From JANNHK01 sp031404355 (lineage in GTDB: Bacteria > Actinomycetota > Acidimicrobiia > IMCC26256 > PALSA-610), in assembly GCA_031404355.1 (NCBI GenBank), contig JANNHK010000046.1:1-21777 (forward strand): DNA of 21,777 nucleotides. Reading direction: 5' to 3'. Below the pieces are notes generated by a model that had not been told where the DNA came from, searched no databases, and worked only from the letters and a program-made list of their open reading frames with translations. Both the position numbers and the translations under genes were made by a program. How positions within the stretch are numbered: position 1 is the first letter of the stretch; each line of letters begins with the position of its first letter. Of this stretch, positions 1 through 7,272 are shown in pieces.

Positions 1-1044
1 TTGTTCCATGGCGGCGAAGTGGCCGCCTCTCGGCATGTCGGTCCAGTGGGTGACGTTGTAACTGCGTTCGACCCAGGGGCGCGGGTAGCGCAGGATCTCT
101 CTGGGATAGCGGGCGACGCCCGTCGCGATCGCGACGTATTCCGCGGGCTCGGTGCTGTTCCTGTTCTCCCAGTACAACCGCATCGAGGACGCGATCGTCC
201 CCGTCACCCAGTACAGCATCACGTTCGTGATGAGTTGGTCGCGCGTGAACACGGTCTCGGGGTCGCCGTTGCTGTCGCTCCATGTGCGGAACTTCTCGAC
301 GATCCACGCGAGCAAGCCCGCGGGTGAGTCACTGAGCGCGACGCCCAGCGTCTGCGGTTTGGTCGACTGCTCGTGCGCGTACGCCGACTCTTCGCGCGCG
401 AAGTGGGCCAGCGCGGCGAGTCCGGCCTTATCTGCATCGGAGAGTTCGACCGGCTCCTCGGGCCGCACCGCGATCGGCATGTTGAGGTGCAGCGCGACGC
501 AGTGCTCGGGGTCGACGACGCCGATGCGGGTCGCGACCTGCGCGCCCCAGTCGCCGCCTTGCGCGCCGTAGCGGCCGTACCCGAGATCGGACATCAGCTG
601 GGCGAACGCTCGGGCGATGCGCGACGGGTCCCAGCCGCGGTCGCGCGTCGGGCCCGAGAACCCGTAGCCGGGCAGCGATGGGGCGATCACGTGGAATGAC
701 TCGGTCAGCTTGGGGATCACTTGTTGGAACTCGACGATGGAGCCGGGCCAGCCGTGGGTGATCAGCAACGGCAGCGCGGCCTCGTTCGCCGAGCGCGCGT
801 GGACGAAGTGGATCTGCTGGCCGTCGATCTCCGTCTTGAACTGTGGGAGTTCGTTGAGGCGGGCTTCTTGCTCCCGCCAGTCGTATTCGTCTCTCCAGTA
901 CTCCACGAGCTCCCGTAGGTACGACATTGGGATGCCGTAGTCCCAACTCTCGTCGATCGCATCCGGAAGGCGCGTTTGCTGCAACCTCGCCTTCAGGTTG
1001 GACAAGACTTCGTCGTCCACATTGATCCGGAACGGCTCGATCAC
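1..1044 (-). CDS. Epoxide hydrolase, EHN-type alpha/beta-hydrolase (3' end outside window)
   Basis: Predicted to open an epoxide to a vicinal diol using an aspartate nucleophile in an alpha/beta-hydrolase fold. I translated 348 codons from a GTG start; the frame is open to the window edge, so the C-terminus (perhaps 30-40 residues by family length) is missing. The N-terminal epoxide-hydrolase domain covers about residues 1-105 (FRINVDDEVLSNLKARL; RLPD at 25-28). The oxyanion-hole motif HGWPGS is at 97-102, the nucleophile motif GGDWGA puts Asp at 165, and GGHFAAMEQ puts the catalytic His at 342. The GTG start overlaps the stop of the preceding deacylase gene as GTGA, so it is the last visible gene of a five-gene leftward operon and probably translationally coupled. 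It could act on an epoxide made by one of the nearby P450s, which is inference. Family call is firm; substrate is unknown. Confidence 0.92.
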   Translation of the reverse strand, partial: MIEPFRINVDDEVLSNLKARLQQTRLPDAIDESWDYGIPMSYLRELVEYWRDEYDWREQEARLNELPQFKTEIDGQQIHFVHARSANEAALPLLITHGWPGSIVEFQQVIPKLTESFHVIAPSLPGYGFSGPTRDRGWDPSRIARAFAQLMSDLGYGRYGAQGGDWGAQVATRIGVVDPEHCVALHLNMPIAVRPEEPVELSDADKAGLAALAHFAREESAYAHEQSTKPQTLGVALSDSPAGLLAWIVEKFRTWSDSNGDPETVFTRDQLITNVMLYWVTGTIASSMRLYWENRNSTEPAEYVAIATGVARYPREILRYPRPWVERSYNVTHWTDMPRGGHFAAMEQ

Positions 1045-2687
1045 GCGAGCTCCGGACGCGTGCCTGGCCACGTCTCGAGATCGACCTGTACTTCGTCGCG
1101 GCGGATGGGGACGCCATTCACGAGGATGTGGCGCACGCCGGTGGGTTCCTCGGCGGTGAGGCGTTCGCCGTCGGCGGGGAAGTCGCGCACACGCCGCGTC
1201 GGGCCGGTGCCGACCGTCGCCAAATCGAAGACGCAGACGTCGGCCCAGTAGCCCTCGCGCAAGTACCCGCGCCGTACGAACCCGAACATGTCGGCCGCTT
1301 CTCCCGTGAGCTTGCGCACCGCGGCCTCCACCGGCATGACCTGACGTTCGCGCACCCACTTCCCCAGCAGATCCGTTGGCAGCGGCGCGTCGCAGAGTTG
1401 GTCGACGTGCGCGCCGGCGTCGGAAAGTCCGAGCGCCATCGACTCGTGCGTCAGCAAGTGGGCAACCGCGTCGGTGTCGTCGTTGGCGATGTACGCACGG
1501 AACCGCGTCTTCAAGTCCTCGGCGACCGCGAGTTCGCACAACACGTCGAGCGGACCGCAGCCGCGCTCACGGGCCAAGTCGGAAACCCGCCGGCCGACCA
1601 ACTCGGGGAACGTGTCGGACTCGGAAACCTCGAACGTCTCCCATCGCGGCTTCATCGGCGACTCTTCCAAGTCGGCCGCGGCCCGCGCTCGCCACTCCCC
1701 ATCGCAGTACGCGGCGATGCGCTCGTCGCGATCGCCCTGCATCAGCTCGCCGAACACTGTGCCCGTGTTGAGGCTGTACGGGTCGGCCATCGTGAACTGC
1801 ATCGTCAGCGGCCGCGGTGTCACCTGCGGGAACACCCGCGCGCCGCGTGCCAGCGCGTCCTCGTGCAGCGCGAGTGGTTCGAGGTGCTTGCCACCCGGCG
1901 ACGCGAACATCGGGTACGTGAACGGCCGCCCGATCTGCGGCTGCCACTCGTACACGTCTGCGTACGTGCACTGCCTGCCCGGCGTGATGAGCACCACACC
2001 CTTGCCCGCGTCGCCCGCGGCGCGGAACAGCGCTTCGACTTCGTCGGCTTCGGAAAAACGGCTCGGTACCGGCTTGCCGTCGACCCCGCGGTGCGCGTAC
2101 GAGAAGCTGGTCGAGAACCCGGCCCCGCCCGCGACGATGCCCTCGCGCACCAGCGCGGCCATCTGTGAGATCTCTTCCGGCGTCGCGGCCCGCTCGTAGG
2201 CGGCGTCGCCCATCACGTAGAGCCGAATCGGTGAGTGCCCCACGTACGCGGTGAAGTTGAGCGCCGTACCCCGCCGCTGCACCGAGTCGAGATACTCGGG
2301 GAACGTCTCGAAGTCCCACACCACGCCCGCGACGAGTGTGGCCGGGTCCATGTCTTCGACGTTCTCGAGTGTGTGCACGATCGTGTCGCGCTGTTCGGGC
2401 CGCGTCGGCGCGATCGCGAACCCGCAGTTGCCGGCGATCACGGTGGTGATGCCGTGGTACGACGACGGCCGCAGCGCCGGGTCCCAGAACACCTGAGCGT
2501 CGTAGTGGGTGTGGATGTCGATGAAGCCGGGCGCGACGATGCAGCCCGACGCGTCGAGCACGCCGTCGCCCTGCAGATCGGGCCCGATCGCGCTGATCAC
2601 GCCGTCGGTGATGGCGATGTCGGCGACCACGCCAGGCGCACCGGTTCCGTCGATAACCGTTCCACCACGGATGACGATGTCAGCCAT
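1041..2687 (-). CDS. N-acyl-D-amino-acid deacylase-like amidohydrolase (548 aa)
   Basis: A metal-dependent amidohydrolase of the D-aminoacylase/dihydroorotase-like superfamily, expected to hydrolyse an amide or cyclic amide in the cytoplasm. Visible landmarks are the N-terminal beta-sandwich start (IVIRGGTVIDGTG, 5-17), the metal motif HTHYDAQ (His59, His61), GNCG with Cys88 as in D-aminoacylases, GHS at 150-152, and GLSDAGAH with catalytic Asp423 and His427. The C-terminal strand region closes the sandwich. Length matches the roughly 500-570 residues usual for the family. The ATG at 2687 overlaps the end of the upstream SDR by 8 nt and follows AGGAACG. Its neighbours are redox and epoxide enzymes, not amino-acid genes, and many actinobacterial members of this family sit in such clusters with no known substrate. 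The true substrate may therefore be another amide, lactam or ester. Family is certain, function is not. Confidence 0.92.
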   Translation of the reverse strand: MADIVIRGGTVIDGTGAPGVVADIAITDGVISAIGPDLQGDGVLDASGCIVAPGFIDIHTHYDAQVFWDPALRPSSYHGITTVIAGNCGFAIAPTRPEQRDTIVHTLENVEDMDPATLVAGVVWDFETFPEYLDSVQRRGTALNFTAYVGHSPIRLYVMGDAAYERAATPEEISQMAALVREGIVAGGAGFSTSFSYAHRGVDGKPVPSRFSEADEVEALFRAAGDAGKGVVLITPGRQCTYADVYEWQPQIGRPFTYPMFASPGGKHLEPLALHEDALARGARVFPQVTPRPLTMQFTMADPYSLNTGTVFGELMQGDRDERIAAYCDGEWRARAAADLEESPMKPRWETFEVSESDTFPELVGRRVSDLARERGCGPLDVLCELAVAEDLKTRFRAYIANDDTDAVAHLLTHESMALGLSDAGAHVDQLCDAPLPTDLLGKWVRERQVMPVEAAVRKLTGEAADMFGFVRRGYLREGYWADVCVFDLATVGTGPTRRVRDFPADGERLTAEEPTGVRHILVNGVPIRRDEVQVDLETWPGTRPELA

Positions 2688-3474
2688 CGAAGCGTTCCTG
2701 CGGGTTGGCGAGGACCTGGTCGAGCTTCACCGGCGGCGGCCCGGCGGTCGTGCCCCCGTCGACGGGCAACACGATGCCGGTCACCTGCGCGGCCCGGTCG
2801 CTCGCCAGGAACACCACCGCGTTGGCCACGTCGGTCGGCGAGCCGATGCGTTGGAGCGGCTGCATGAGGCGCACGATCGCACCCTGGTCGTACGTCGTGT
2901 TGATGTCGGTCGGGATGTGCGCGGGCGCAACACAGTTGACCCGCACGTTGTGCTCGGCGAGATCGATCGCGATGCACCGGGTCAGGTGCACGACCGCAGC
3001 CTTGGTGGCGCGGTACGTCATCAGTCCCCCACCGGCGTTGATCCCGCCGATCGACGTGGTGTTGACGATCGAACCGCCGCCGTGTTCGGCCATGTACCGG
3101 CCCGCGCGCTGGCAGCCGACCATCACGCCGTAGAGGTTGACCCGTATCAGCTTGTCGAAGTCGCGCAAGTCGTCGTCGAGGAACCGACGACGACTCCCAC
3201 CGACTCCGGCGTTGTTACACATCACGTGGAGCCCGCCGAACCGTTCGACTGCGAAGTCGACGGCGGCCTGGACCTGGTCCGCGTCGCCGACGTCGGTCTG
3301 GTGGAACACGGCCGTGTCACCCAACTCGGAAGCGAGTGCGGCGCCCCGGTCGGCGTCGACGTCGGCGATGACGACCTGCGCGCGTTCGGCGACAAAGCAC
3401 TCCACGATTCCGCGGCCGATACCACTCGCACCGCCGGTGACGATCGCAACCTTGCCCGCGAGTTCGTGACCCAT
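2680..3474 (-). CDS. SDR-family oxidoreductase (classical, 264 aa)
   Basis: A classical short-chain dehydrogenase/reductase, expected to interconvert an alcohol and a ketone using NAD(H) or NADP(H). The Rossmann motif TGGASGIG is at 13-20, and an acidic residue after beta-2 (ADVD, 37-40) suggests NAD(H) preference. NNAG is at 87-90 and the catalytic tetrad is complete: Asn113, Ser141, Tyr154, Lys158. The C-terminus carries the usual PVDGG signature followed by an unusual tail of about 25 residues (TTAGPPPVKLDQVLANPQER). ATG at 3474 gives the family-standard N-terminus and lies 5 nt after the stop of the aldo/keto reductase, so the two are co-transcribed. The gene overlaps the downstream deacylase by 8 nt. 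The substrate may be an alcohol produced by hydroxylation in the same locus, which is inference. Confidence 0.94.
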   Translation of the reverse strand: MGHELAGKVAIVTGGASGIGRGIVECFVAERAQVVIADVDADRGAALASELGDTAVFHQTDVGDADQVQAAVDFAVERFGGLHVMCNNAGVGGSRRRFLDDDLRDFDKLIRVNLYGVMVGCQRAGRYMAEHGGGSIVNTTSIGGINAGGGLMTYRATKAAVVHLTRCIAIDLAEHNVRVNCVAPAHIPTDINTTYDQGAIVRLMQPLQRIGSPTDVANAVVFLASDRAAQVTGIVLPVDGGTTAGPPPVKLDQVLANPQERFDG

Positions 3475-3479
3475 GAGGG

Positions 3480-4478
3480 TCAGTCTTCATCGATCCAGTG
3501 GTCAGGAACGGTGTCGACGTCATGGCGGGCGAAGATCTCGTCGATCTGCGCGAGGTCCGCGGCGCTGATCGTCCACCCGATCGCACCGGCGTTGTCTTCG
3601 ACTTCGAAGGTGTTGCGGCAGCCGACGAGCGACGTGGTCACTGTCGGGTTCGAGGTCGTCCAACGCAGCGCAAGCTGCGGCAGGCTCTTGCCGTACCGAC
3701 CCGCGATGTCTTTCAGTTCGTTGACGGCGCGCACGTTGTTCGGGAACGCGTCGGCGCCGAACAACATCTCGAACATCTTGATCGAGCCCATCTTGCCCTG
3801 GCGCGCCCGCCAGTCGGCCGAACCGAAGTCGTGGTCCTCGGTGAACGTGCCGGTCAGCAGGCCGTAGGCGAGCGACCCGTACGCCATGAACCCGATGTCG
3901 TTCTCCGCGCAGTACGGGAGGATCTCGCGCTGCATGCGCCGGTCGAACATGTTGTAGCCGTACTGCACGACATCGACGCGCCCGTACTGCATGCAGGCTT
4001 CGATCTCAACCTTGCGAAAGTTCGACACCCCGATGAAGCGGACCTTGCCCTCGCGGACGATGTCGGCGAGCGCGCTCATCGTCTCCTCGAACGGCGTCTC
4101 GCGGTCGGGCCAGTGGATCATGTACACGTCGACGTAGTCGGTACCCAGGTTCTTCAGGCTCTTGTCGATCGACGCGATCACGCGCTCACGGCTGCTGTCG
4201 CGGAACTTCGGCTTGTCCTTGTAGTTCATACCGAACTTCGTGACGATGACTGCCTCGTCGCGCCGGCGGCCGAGCGCCTGCCCGAGCGCGCGCTCCGACG
4301 CTCCCATGCCGTAGCCCTCGGCCGTGTCGAAGCAGTTGATGCCGAGGTCGAGGGCGGCCTCCACGGCCGGGCCGAACCCCGCTTCGTCGACTTCGCCGTA
4401 GCCGCCACCTACTTCCCAGCAGCCGTAGCCGACTGCCGAGACCTCGAGCCCCGTGCGCCCGAACGGTCGGAGTTCCAT
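3480..4478 (-). CDS. Aldo/keto reductase (332 aa)
   Basis: An NADPH-type aldo/keto reductase with a TIM-barrel fold that should reduce an aldehyde or ketone, or run in reverse. The start (ELRPFGRTGLEVSAVGYGCW) is typical of the family. The catalytic tetrad is visible as Asp51 and Tyr56 (FDTAEGYG), Lys81 (VTKFG) and His122 (YMIHWPD). Phosphate-binding residues lie in the C-terminal part (ALRWTTSNPTVTTSLVGC). The frame is open further upstream to 4655, but that extension is arginine-rich, has no family match and overlaps the upstream gene. I therefore chose ATG at 4478, which has AGGAAC about 8 nt upstream. It lies 25 nt after the amidohydrolase-2 gene and 5 nt before the SDR. The family is certain and the substrate unknown. 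Confidence 0.94.
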   Translation of the reverse strand: MELRPFGRTGLEVSAVGYGCWEVGGGYGEVDEAGFGPAVEAALDLGINCFDTAEGYGMGASERALGQALGRRRDEAVIVTKFGMNYKDKPKFRDSSRERVIASIDKSLKNLGTDYVDVYMIHWPDRETPFEETMSALADIVREGKVRFIGVSNFRKVEIEACMQYGRVDVVQYGYNMFDRRMQREILPYCAENDIGFMAYGSLAYGLLTGTFTEDHDFGSADWRARQGKMGSIKMFEMLFGADAFPNNVRAVNELKDIAGRYGKSLPQLALRWTTSNPTVTTSLVGCRNTFEVEDNAGAIGWTISAADLAQIDEIFARHDVDTVPDHWIDED

Positions 4479-4503
4479 GAAGTGGTTCCTGTCTCTGCGG
4501 TCG

Positions 4504-5787
4504 TTACCGAAGACTGGGCGAGACGACGAGGTCGACCGACCGCGCTGCCTTCTTCCCGACGTTCTTCGCGTTCGTCGAGCGGGTCGACACGTCGTGGCCG
4601 ACCGCCTGCGCTCGCAGCGCGCCGACCGTGCACTTGTCGCGCCCGCCCAACACACTGAACGGGTCGAACTGGAAGTGCTTCATCGCGTTGCGGTGCGACA
4701 TGCGGTCGACGTCGTCGTCGCTCACGCCATTGAGATGCTCGGCGAACTTCTCGGGCGAGAACGGCCAGGTCGAGTCCGAGTGCGGGTAGTCGCACTCCCA
4801 CATCACGTGATCCATGTTGAGGTACTCGCGGTTGGCCACACCGAACCGGTCGTCGATGAAGCACGTGAGCACGTTCTCGTTGAACACTTCGCTCGGGAGC
4901 CGGTCACCGAAATCCTGCCCGGTCCACGCGTGGTGCCGTCCGTAGCTGTAGTCGACCCGTTCCAGCAGGTACGGGATCCAGCCGATCCCGCCTTCGGACA
5001 GCGCGACCTTCAGGTCGGGGAACTTCCGGAAGATGGGCGACCAGATGAGGTCGGCCGCGGCCTGCACGATGTTGATCGGCGAGAGCGTGATCAGGCAGTC
5101 GATCGGCGCGTCGGGCGCAGTGATGATGAGCGATGACGACGAACCGATGTGCAGGCACACGACGACCTGCTCGTCGCTGCACGCCTGCCAGAACGGATCC
5201 CAGTAGTCGGAGTGAAAACTCGGGTGGCCCAGCTTCGACGGATTCTCCGAGAACGTCACCGCGTGCGCACCCTTCGCGGCCGTGCGCCGCACCTCGGCCG
5301 CGAGCGCGTCGGGGTCCCAGATCGCGGGGAGCGAACACGGGATGAACCGGCCGGGATGCGTGCCGCACCAGTCGTCGATGTGCCAGTCGTTGTACGCGCG
5401 CACCATCGCGAGCGCGACGTCCTTGTCTTCGGTACGGGCGAACAACTGCCCGCAGAAACTCGGGAACGACGGGAAGCACAGCGAACCGAGCACGCCGTTG
5501 GCGTTCATGTCCTTGACGCGCTCGTCGATGTCGTAACAGCCGGGCCGGATGTCGCTGAACGACGTCGGCTCCATGCCGTACTCCTCGGCCGGGCGGCCGG
5601 CCACGGCGTTGAGGGCGACGTTGCTGATCTCGGCGCCCTCGTAGACCCACGCGTTCGTGCCGTCTTCGCGGGTGATGAACTTCGGCGCCAGGTCGGCGTA
5701 CTTCGCGGGGAGCCGGCCGTCGAACATGTGCGGCGGCTCGACCACGTGGTCGTCGACGCTGACCAGGACCATGTCGTCGAGCTCCAT
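4504..5787 (-). CDS. Amidohydrolase-2 family metal-dependent hydrolase/decarboxylase (427 aa)
   Basis: A member of the Amidohydro_2 TIM-barrel family, which includes ACMSD-like decarboxylases and C-C or lactone hydrolases. The metal-site motif reads SVDDHVVEP (His14, Glu17), with His213 in CLHIGS and Asp333/His336 in ECDYPHSD. It is the first gene of the leftward operon; ATG at 5787 is preceded by GGAGGT with a 4-nt spacer. It is clearly paralogous to the protein encoded at 12404-13546: both share the segment EDKD(V/L)ALAMVRA(Y/W)NDW and the LSEGG(I/A)GW(I/V)PY segment. It is longer by about 45 residues because of a tail after HFQFDPFS (CTVGALRAQ...). A CTAAC-N4-GTGTCA operator lies about 33 nt upstream, so control by the divergent tandem TetR is likely. 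Whether it decarboxylates or hydrolyses cannot be told from sequence. Confidence 0.92.
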   Translation of the reverse strand: MELDDMVLVSVDDHVVEPPHMFDGRLPAKYADLAPKFITREDGTNAWVYEGAEISNVALNAVAGRPAEEYGMEPTSFSDIRPGCYDIDERVKDMNANGVLGSLCFPSFPSFCGQLFARTEDKDVALAMVRAYNDWHIDDWCGTHPGRFIPCSLPAIWDPDALAAEVRRTAAKGAHAVTFSENPSKLGHPSFHSDYWDPFWQACSDEQVVVCLHIGSSSSLIITAPDAPIDCLITLSPINIVQAAADLIWSPIFRKFPDLKVALSEGGIGWIPYLLERVDYSYGRHHAWTGQDFGDRLPSEVFNENVLTCFIDDRFGVANREYLNMDHVMWECDYPHSDSTWPFSPEKFAEHLNGVSDDDVDRMSHRNAMKHFQFDPFSVLGGRDKCTVGALRAQAVGHDVSTRSTNAKNVGKKAARSVDLVVSPSLR

Positions 5788-5799
5788 AGCGACCTCCGC

Positions 5800-5812
5800 G
5801 CCCGCTGCGGGC
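5800..5812 (-). other. GC-rich inverted repeat in the 5' leader of the amidohydrolase gene
   Basis: GCCCGC-T-GCGGGC is a perfect 6+6 repeat with a 1-nt centre. In RNA it could form only a 5-bp stem with a triloop. It lies directly before the Shine-Dalgarno of the leftward gene (5797-5792), where it could slow ribosome loading. Read rightward it is followed by TTCTTT, so a weak terminator against antisense transcription is another option. Both readings are inference. Confidence 0.3.
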
Positions 5813-5819
5813 TTCTTTA

Positions 5820-5837
5820 GCTAACACCCGTGTCAGC
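5820..5837. promoter_or_regulatory. Putative TetR operator 1
   Basis: GCTAACAC-CC-GTGTCAGC is an inverted repeat with 8-bp arms, one mismatch (A versus G) and a 2-bp centre. This is the size and style of TetR-family operators. It sits 33 bp upstream of the leftward amidohydrolase start, where a bound repressor would block transcription. A second CTAAC-N4-GTGTCA copy lies at 5897-5911. The obvious candidate to bind it is the tandem TetR encoded alongside. Confidence 0.6.
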
Positions 5838-5845
5838 GAAACGTA

Positions 5846-5888
5846 GCATTGCCTGGCGAACATTGCTCGGGCCCGACCGTGGCAATGC
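5846..5888. repeat. Inverted repeat GCATTGCC/GGCAATGC between the two operators
   Basis: GCATTGCC at 5846-5853 and GGCAATGC at 5881-5888 are perfect inverted copies 27 bp apart, and a third CATTGC lies at 5861-5866. The repeat's centre (about 5867) coincides with the midpoint of the two CTAAC-N4-GTGTCA operators, so the divergent promoter region is laid out nearly symmetrically. It could be a second regulator's site or part of paired promoters. I could not assign convincing -35/-10 boxes. Confidence 0.45.
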
Positions 5889-5896
5889 CTCACGAA

Positions 5897-5911
5897 CTAA
5901 CGGTAGTGTCA
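5897..5911. promoter_or_regulatory. Putative TetR operator 2
   Basis: CTAAC-GGTA-GTGTCA repeats the outer bases of operator 1 (CTAAC-ACCC-GTGTCA) with the same 4-bp spacing, but its centre is not palindromic. It lies 35 bp upstream of the tandem TetR start, which fits autoregulation. The two operator centres are 76 bp apart. Confidence 0.5.
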
Positions 5912-5945
5912 CTTCTCGGAGAGGTCATCTGCCGGAGGAGCCCGG

Positions 5946-7253
5946 ATGCCCGACAACGATCGCCAGGGCGGGCCCGAAGGCGCCGTCGCAGTCGTTCGCC
6001 GCGCCCCATTCTCCGACAATCCGCGGGTCGGGGCCAGAGGGCAGCGCACGCAGCAGCGCATCCTCGACGCGGCCCTCCGTGCATTCGGCGACGAGGGCTA
6101 CCACGGCTGCAGTATCGACCAGATCACGACGCTCGCCCGTTGCTCCCGGGTCTCCTTCTACCAGTACTTCGCCAACAAGGAAGACGTGTTCCGCCAACTC
6201 GCGGGGCAAGTGGCCCGCCAGGTCAGCGCGTCGACCGAGGCGCTCGACCCGCTCACGGCCGACCTCGACGGCTGGGTGGCGTTGCGGGCGTGGGTGGCCC
6301 GGTACGCCGAAATCCACGCTCGCTACGGGCCGGTCTTCCACGCGTACGAGAGCGACGACGCGCTCGCGGCCGTTGCCGGGCAAACGGGTCAAGAGATCGT
6401 GACGAGATTCCGCACGCGGCTGGAAAGCACGACGCTGCCGCCCCGGCACCTCGATCCGGTCATCCGGCTGCTCCTCGAGTGCCTAAACCACACGCTCGAC
6501 GTCAGCGGGATTCTCCGCTCCGCCGGCGATCGCTATCCGAGCCCAAACGTCGAGATCGCCCTCACCGACGTCATGCACCGCACCTTGTTCGGAACGCGCG
6601 CCGACGTGAACGTGCACCCGCCCGAGGGTTCGCCGCCGCCCGCGCTGCGGTCCGGTTCCGAGATGCTCGAAGAGCTTCGGGCGCCCGTCGGCGTCGAGCC
6701 CGATGCACCCGCCAACCGGGTCCTCGACGCGTTGCTCACATCTGGGCACGACGTGTTCGTCGACCGCGGTTACCACAGCACGCGCGTCGAAGACCTCGTC
6801 GCGGCCGCGGGCGTCTCCCACGGTGCGTTCTACCGGTACTTCCGCAACAAGGACGAGTTGGCGCGCACGCTCACGGCGCGCGCGGTGCGGTCCATTCGTG
6901 GTGTCGTGCTGGAGATGCCCGACATCTCGATGCTCGACGGGCCGACCGGCAAAGGCGTCATGCGGCGGTGGCTCACCCGCTACCACGCCGCGCATGTCGG
7001 CGAAGCCAGGATGCTGCGCGTCTGGGTCGACGCCGCGCTGCAACAGCCGGACCTCCGGACCGAGTCCGCGCCGGTGCACGACTGGGGCCGCCGGCGGATG
7101 GCGCACTTCCTCGAGCCGCGGGGCTTCGGCGACGTCGACACGGAGGCCGTCGTCCTGGTGGCACTGCTCGGCGTGTTCGGCGCGCGGCCGCGACCCGCGG
7201 TCGAGATCGACGCGGCCGTGTACATCGTCGAACGCGGGCTTCTGGGCCGTTGA
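5946..7253 (+). CDS. Tandem (single-chain) TetR-family regulator with two HTH domains (435 aa)
   Basis: A transcriptional regulator in which two complete TetR units are fused. The first HTH spans about residues 34-82 (QRTQQRILDAALRAFGDEGY ending FYQYFANKED at 71-80). The second spans about 256-304 (NRVLDALLTSGHDVFVDRGY ending FYRYFRNKDE at 295-304). Each is followed by its own helical ligand/dimer region, with a proline-rich linker at about 222-255. Ordinary TetR proteins have about 200 residues, so 435 is double. Mycobacterial Mce3R is a known example of such a fusion. ATG at 5946 is supported by GGAGGAG 5 nt upstream. The gene faces the leftward operon across two related operator-like sites and is followed 19 nt later by a P450, so it may be first gene of the rightward operon. 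It probably senses a pathway compound and represses both operons; ligand unknown. Confidence 0.93.
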   Translation: MPDNDRQGGPEGAVAVVRRAPFSDNPRVGARGQRTQQRILDAALRAFGDEGYHGCSIDQITTLARCSRVSFYQYFANKEDVFRQLAGQVARQVSASTEALDPLTADLDGWVALRAWVARYAEIHARYGPVFHAYESDDALAAVAGQTGQEIVTRFRTRLESTTLPPRHLDPVIRLLLECLNHTLDVSGILRSAGDRYPSPNVEIALTDVMHRTLFGTRADVNVHPPEGSPPPALRSGSEMLEELRAPVGVEPDAPANRVLDALLTSGHDVFVDRGYHSTRVEDLVAAAGVSHGAFYRYFRNKDELARTLTARAVRSIRGVVLEMPDISMLDGPTGKGVMRRWLTRYHAAHVGEARMLRVWVDAALQQPDLRTESAPVHDWGRRRMAHFLEPRGFGDVDTEAVVLVALLGVFGARPRPAVEIDAAVYIVERGLLGR

Positions 7254-7272
7254 AGGTCAGATTGGAGCAGTC

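Noticed and set aside
1128..2168. Long open frame on the + strand opposite the deacylase gene
   Set aside because: It mirrors the third-position GC pattern of the real gene, is rich in Arg/His/Ala without any family motif, and the minus strand shows complete active-site motifs.
4479..4655. N-terminal extension of the aldo/keto reductase to 4655
   Set aside because: The added residues are Arg/Ser-rich, overlap the upstream gene, and the internal ATG at 4478 has a good Shine-Dalgarno and the family N-terminus.
3498..4658. 386-codon + strand frame opposite the aldo/keto reductase
   Set aside because: It is antisense to a gene with an intact catalytic tetrad, its composition is biased, and no domain is recognisable.
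5800..5820. Intrinsic terminator in the + direction (GC stem followed by TTCTTT)
   Set aside because: The stem is short (5 bp plus triloop) and no rightward gene ends here, so I list it only as an inverted repeat.
4904..5893. 329-codon minus frame overlapping the amidohydrolase in another frame
   Set aside because: Arg/His-rich out-of-frame translation of the real gene; it also runs through the operator region.
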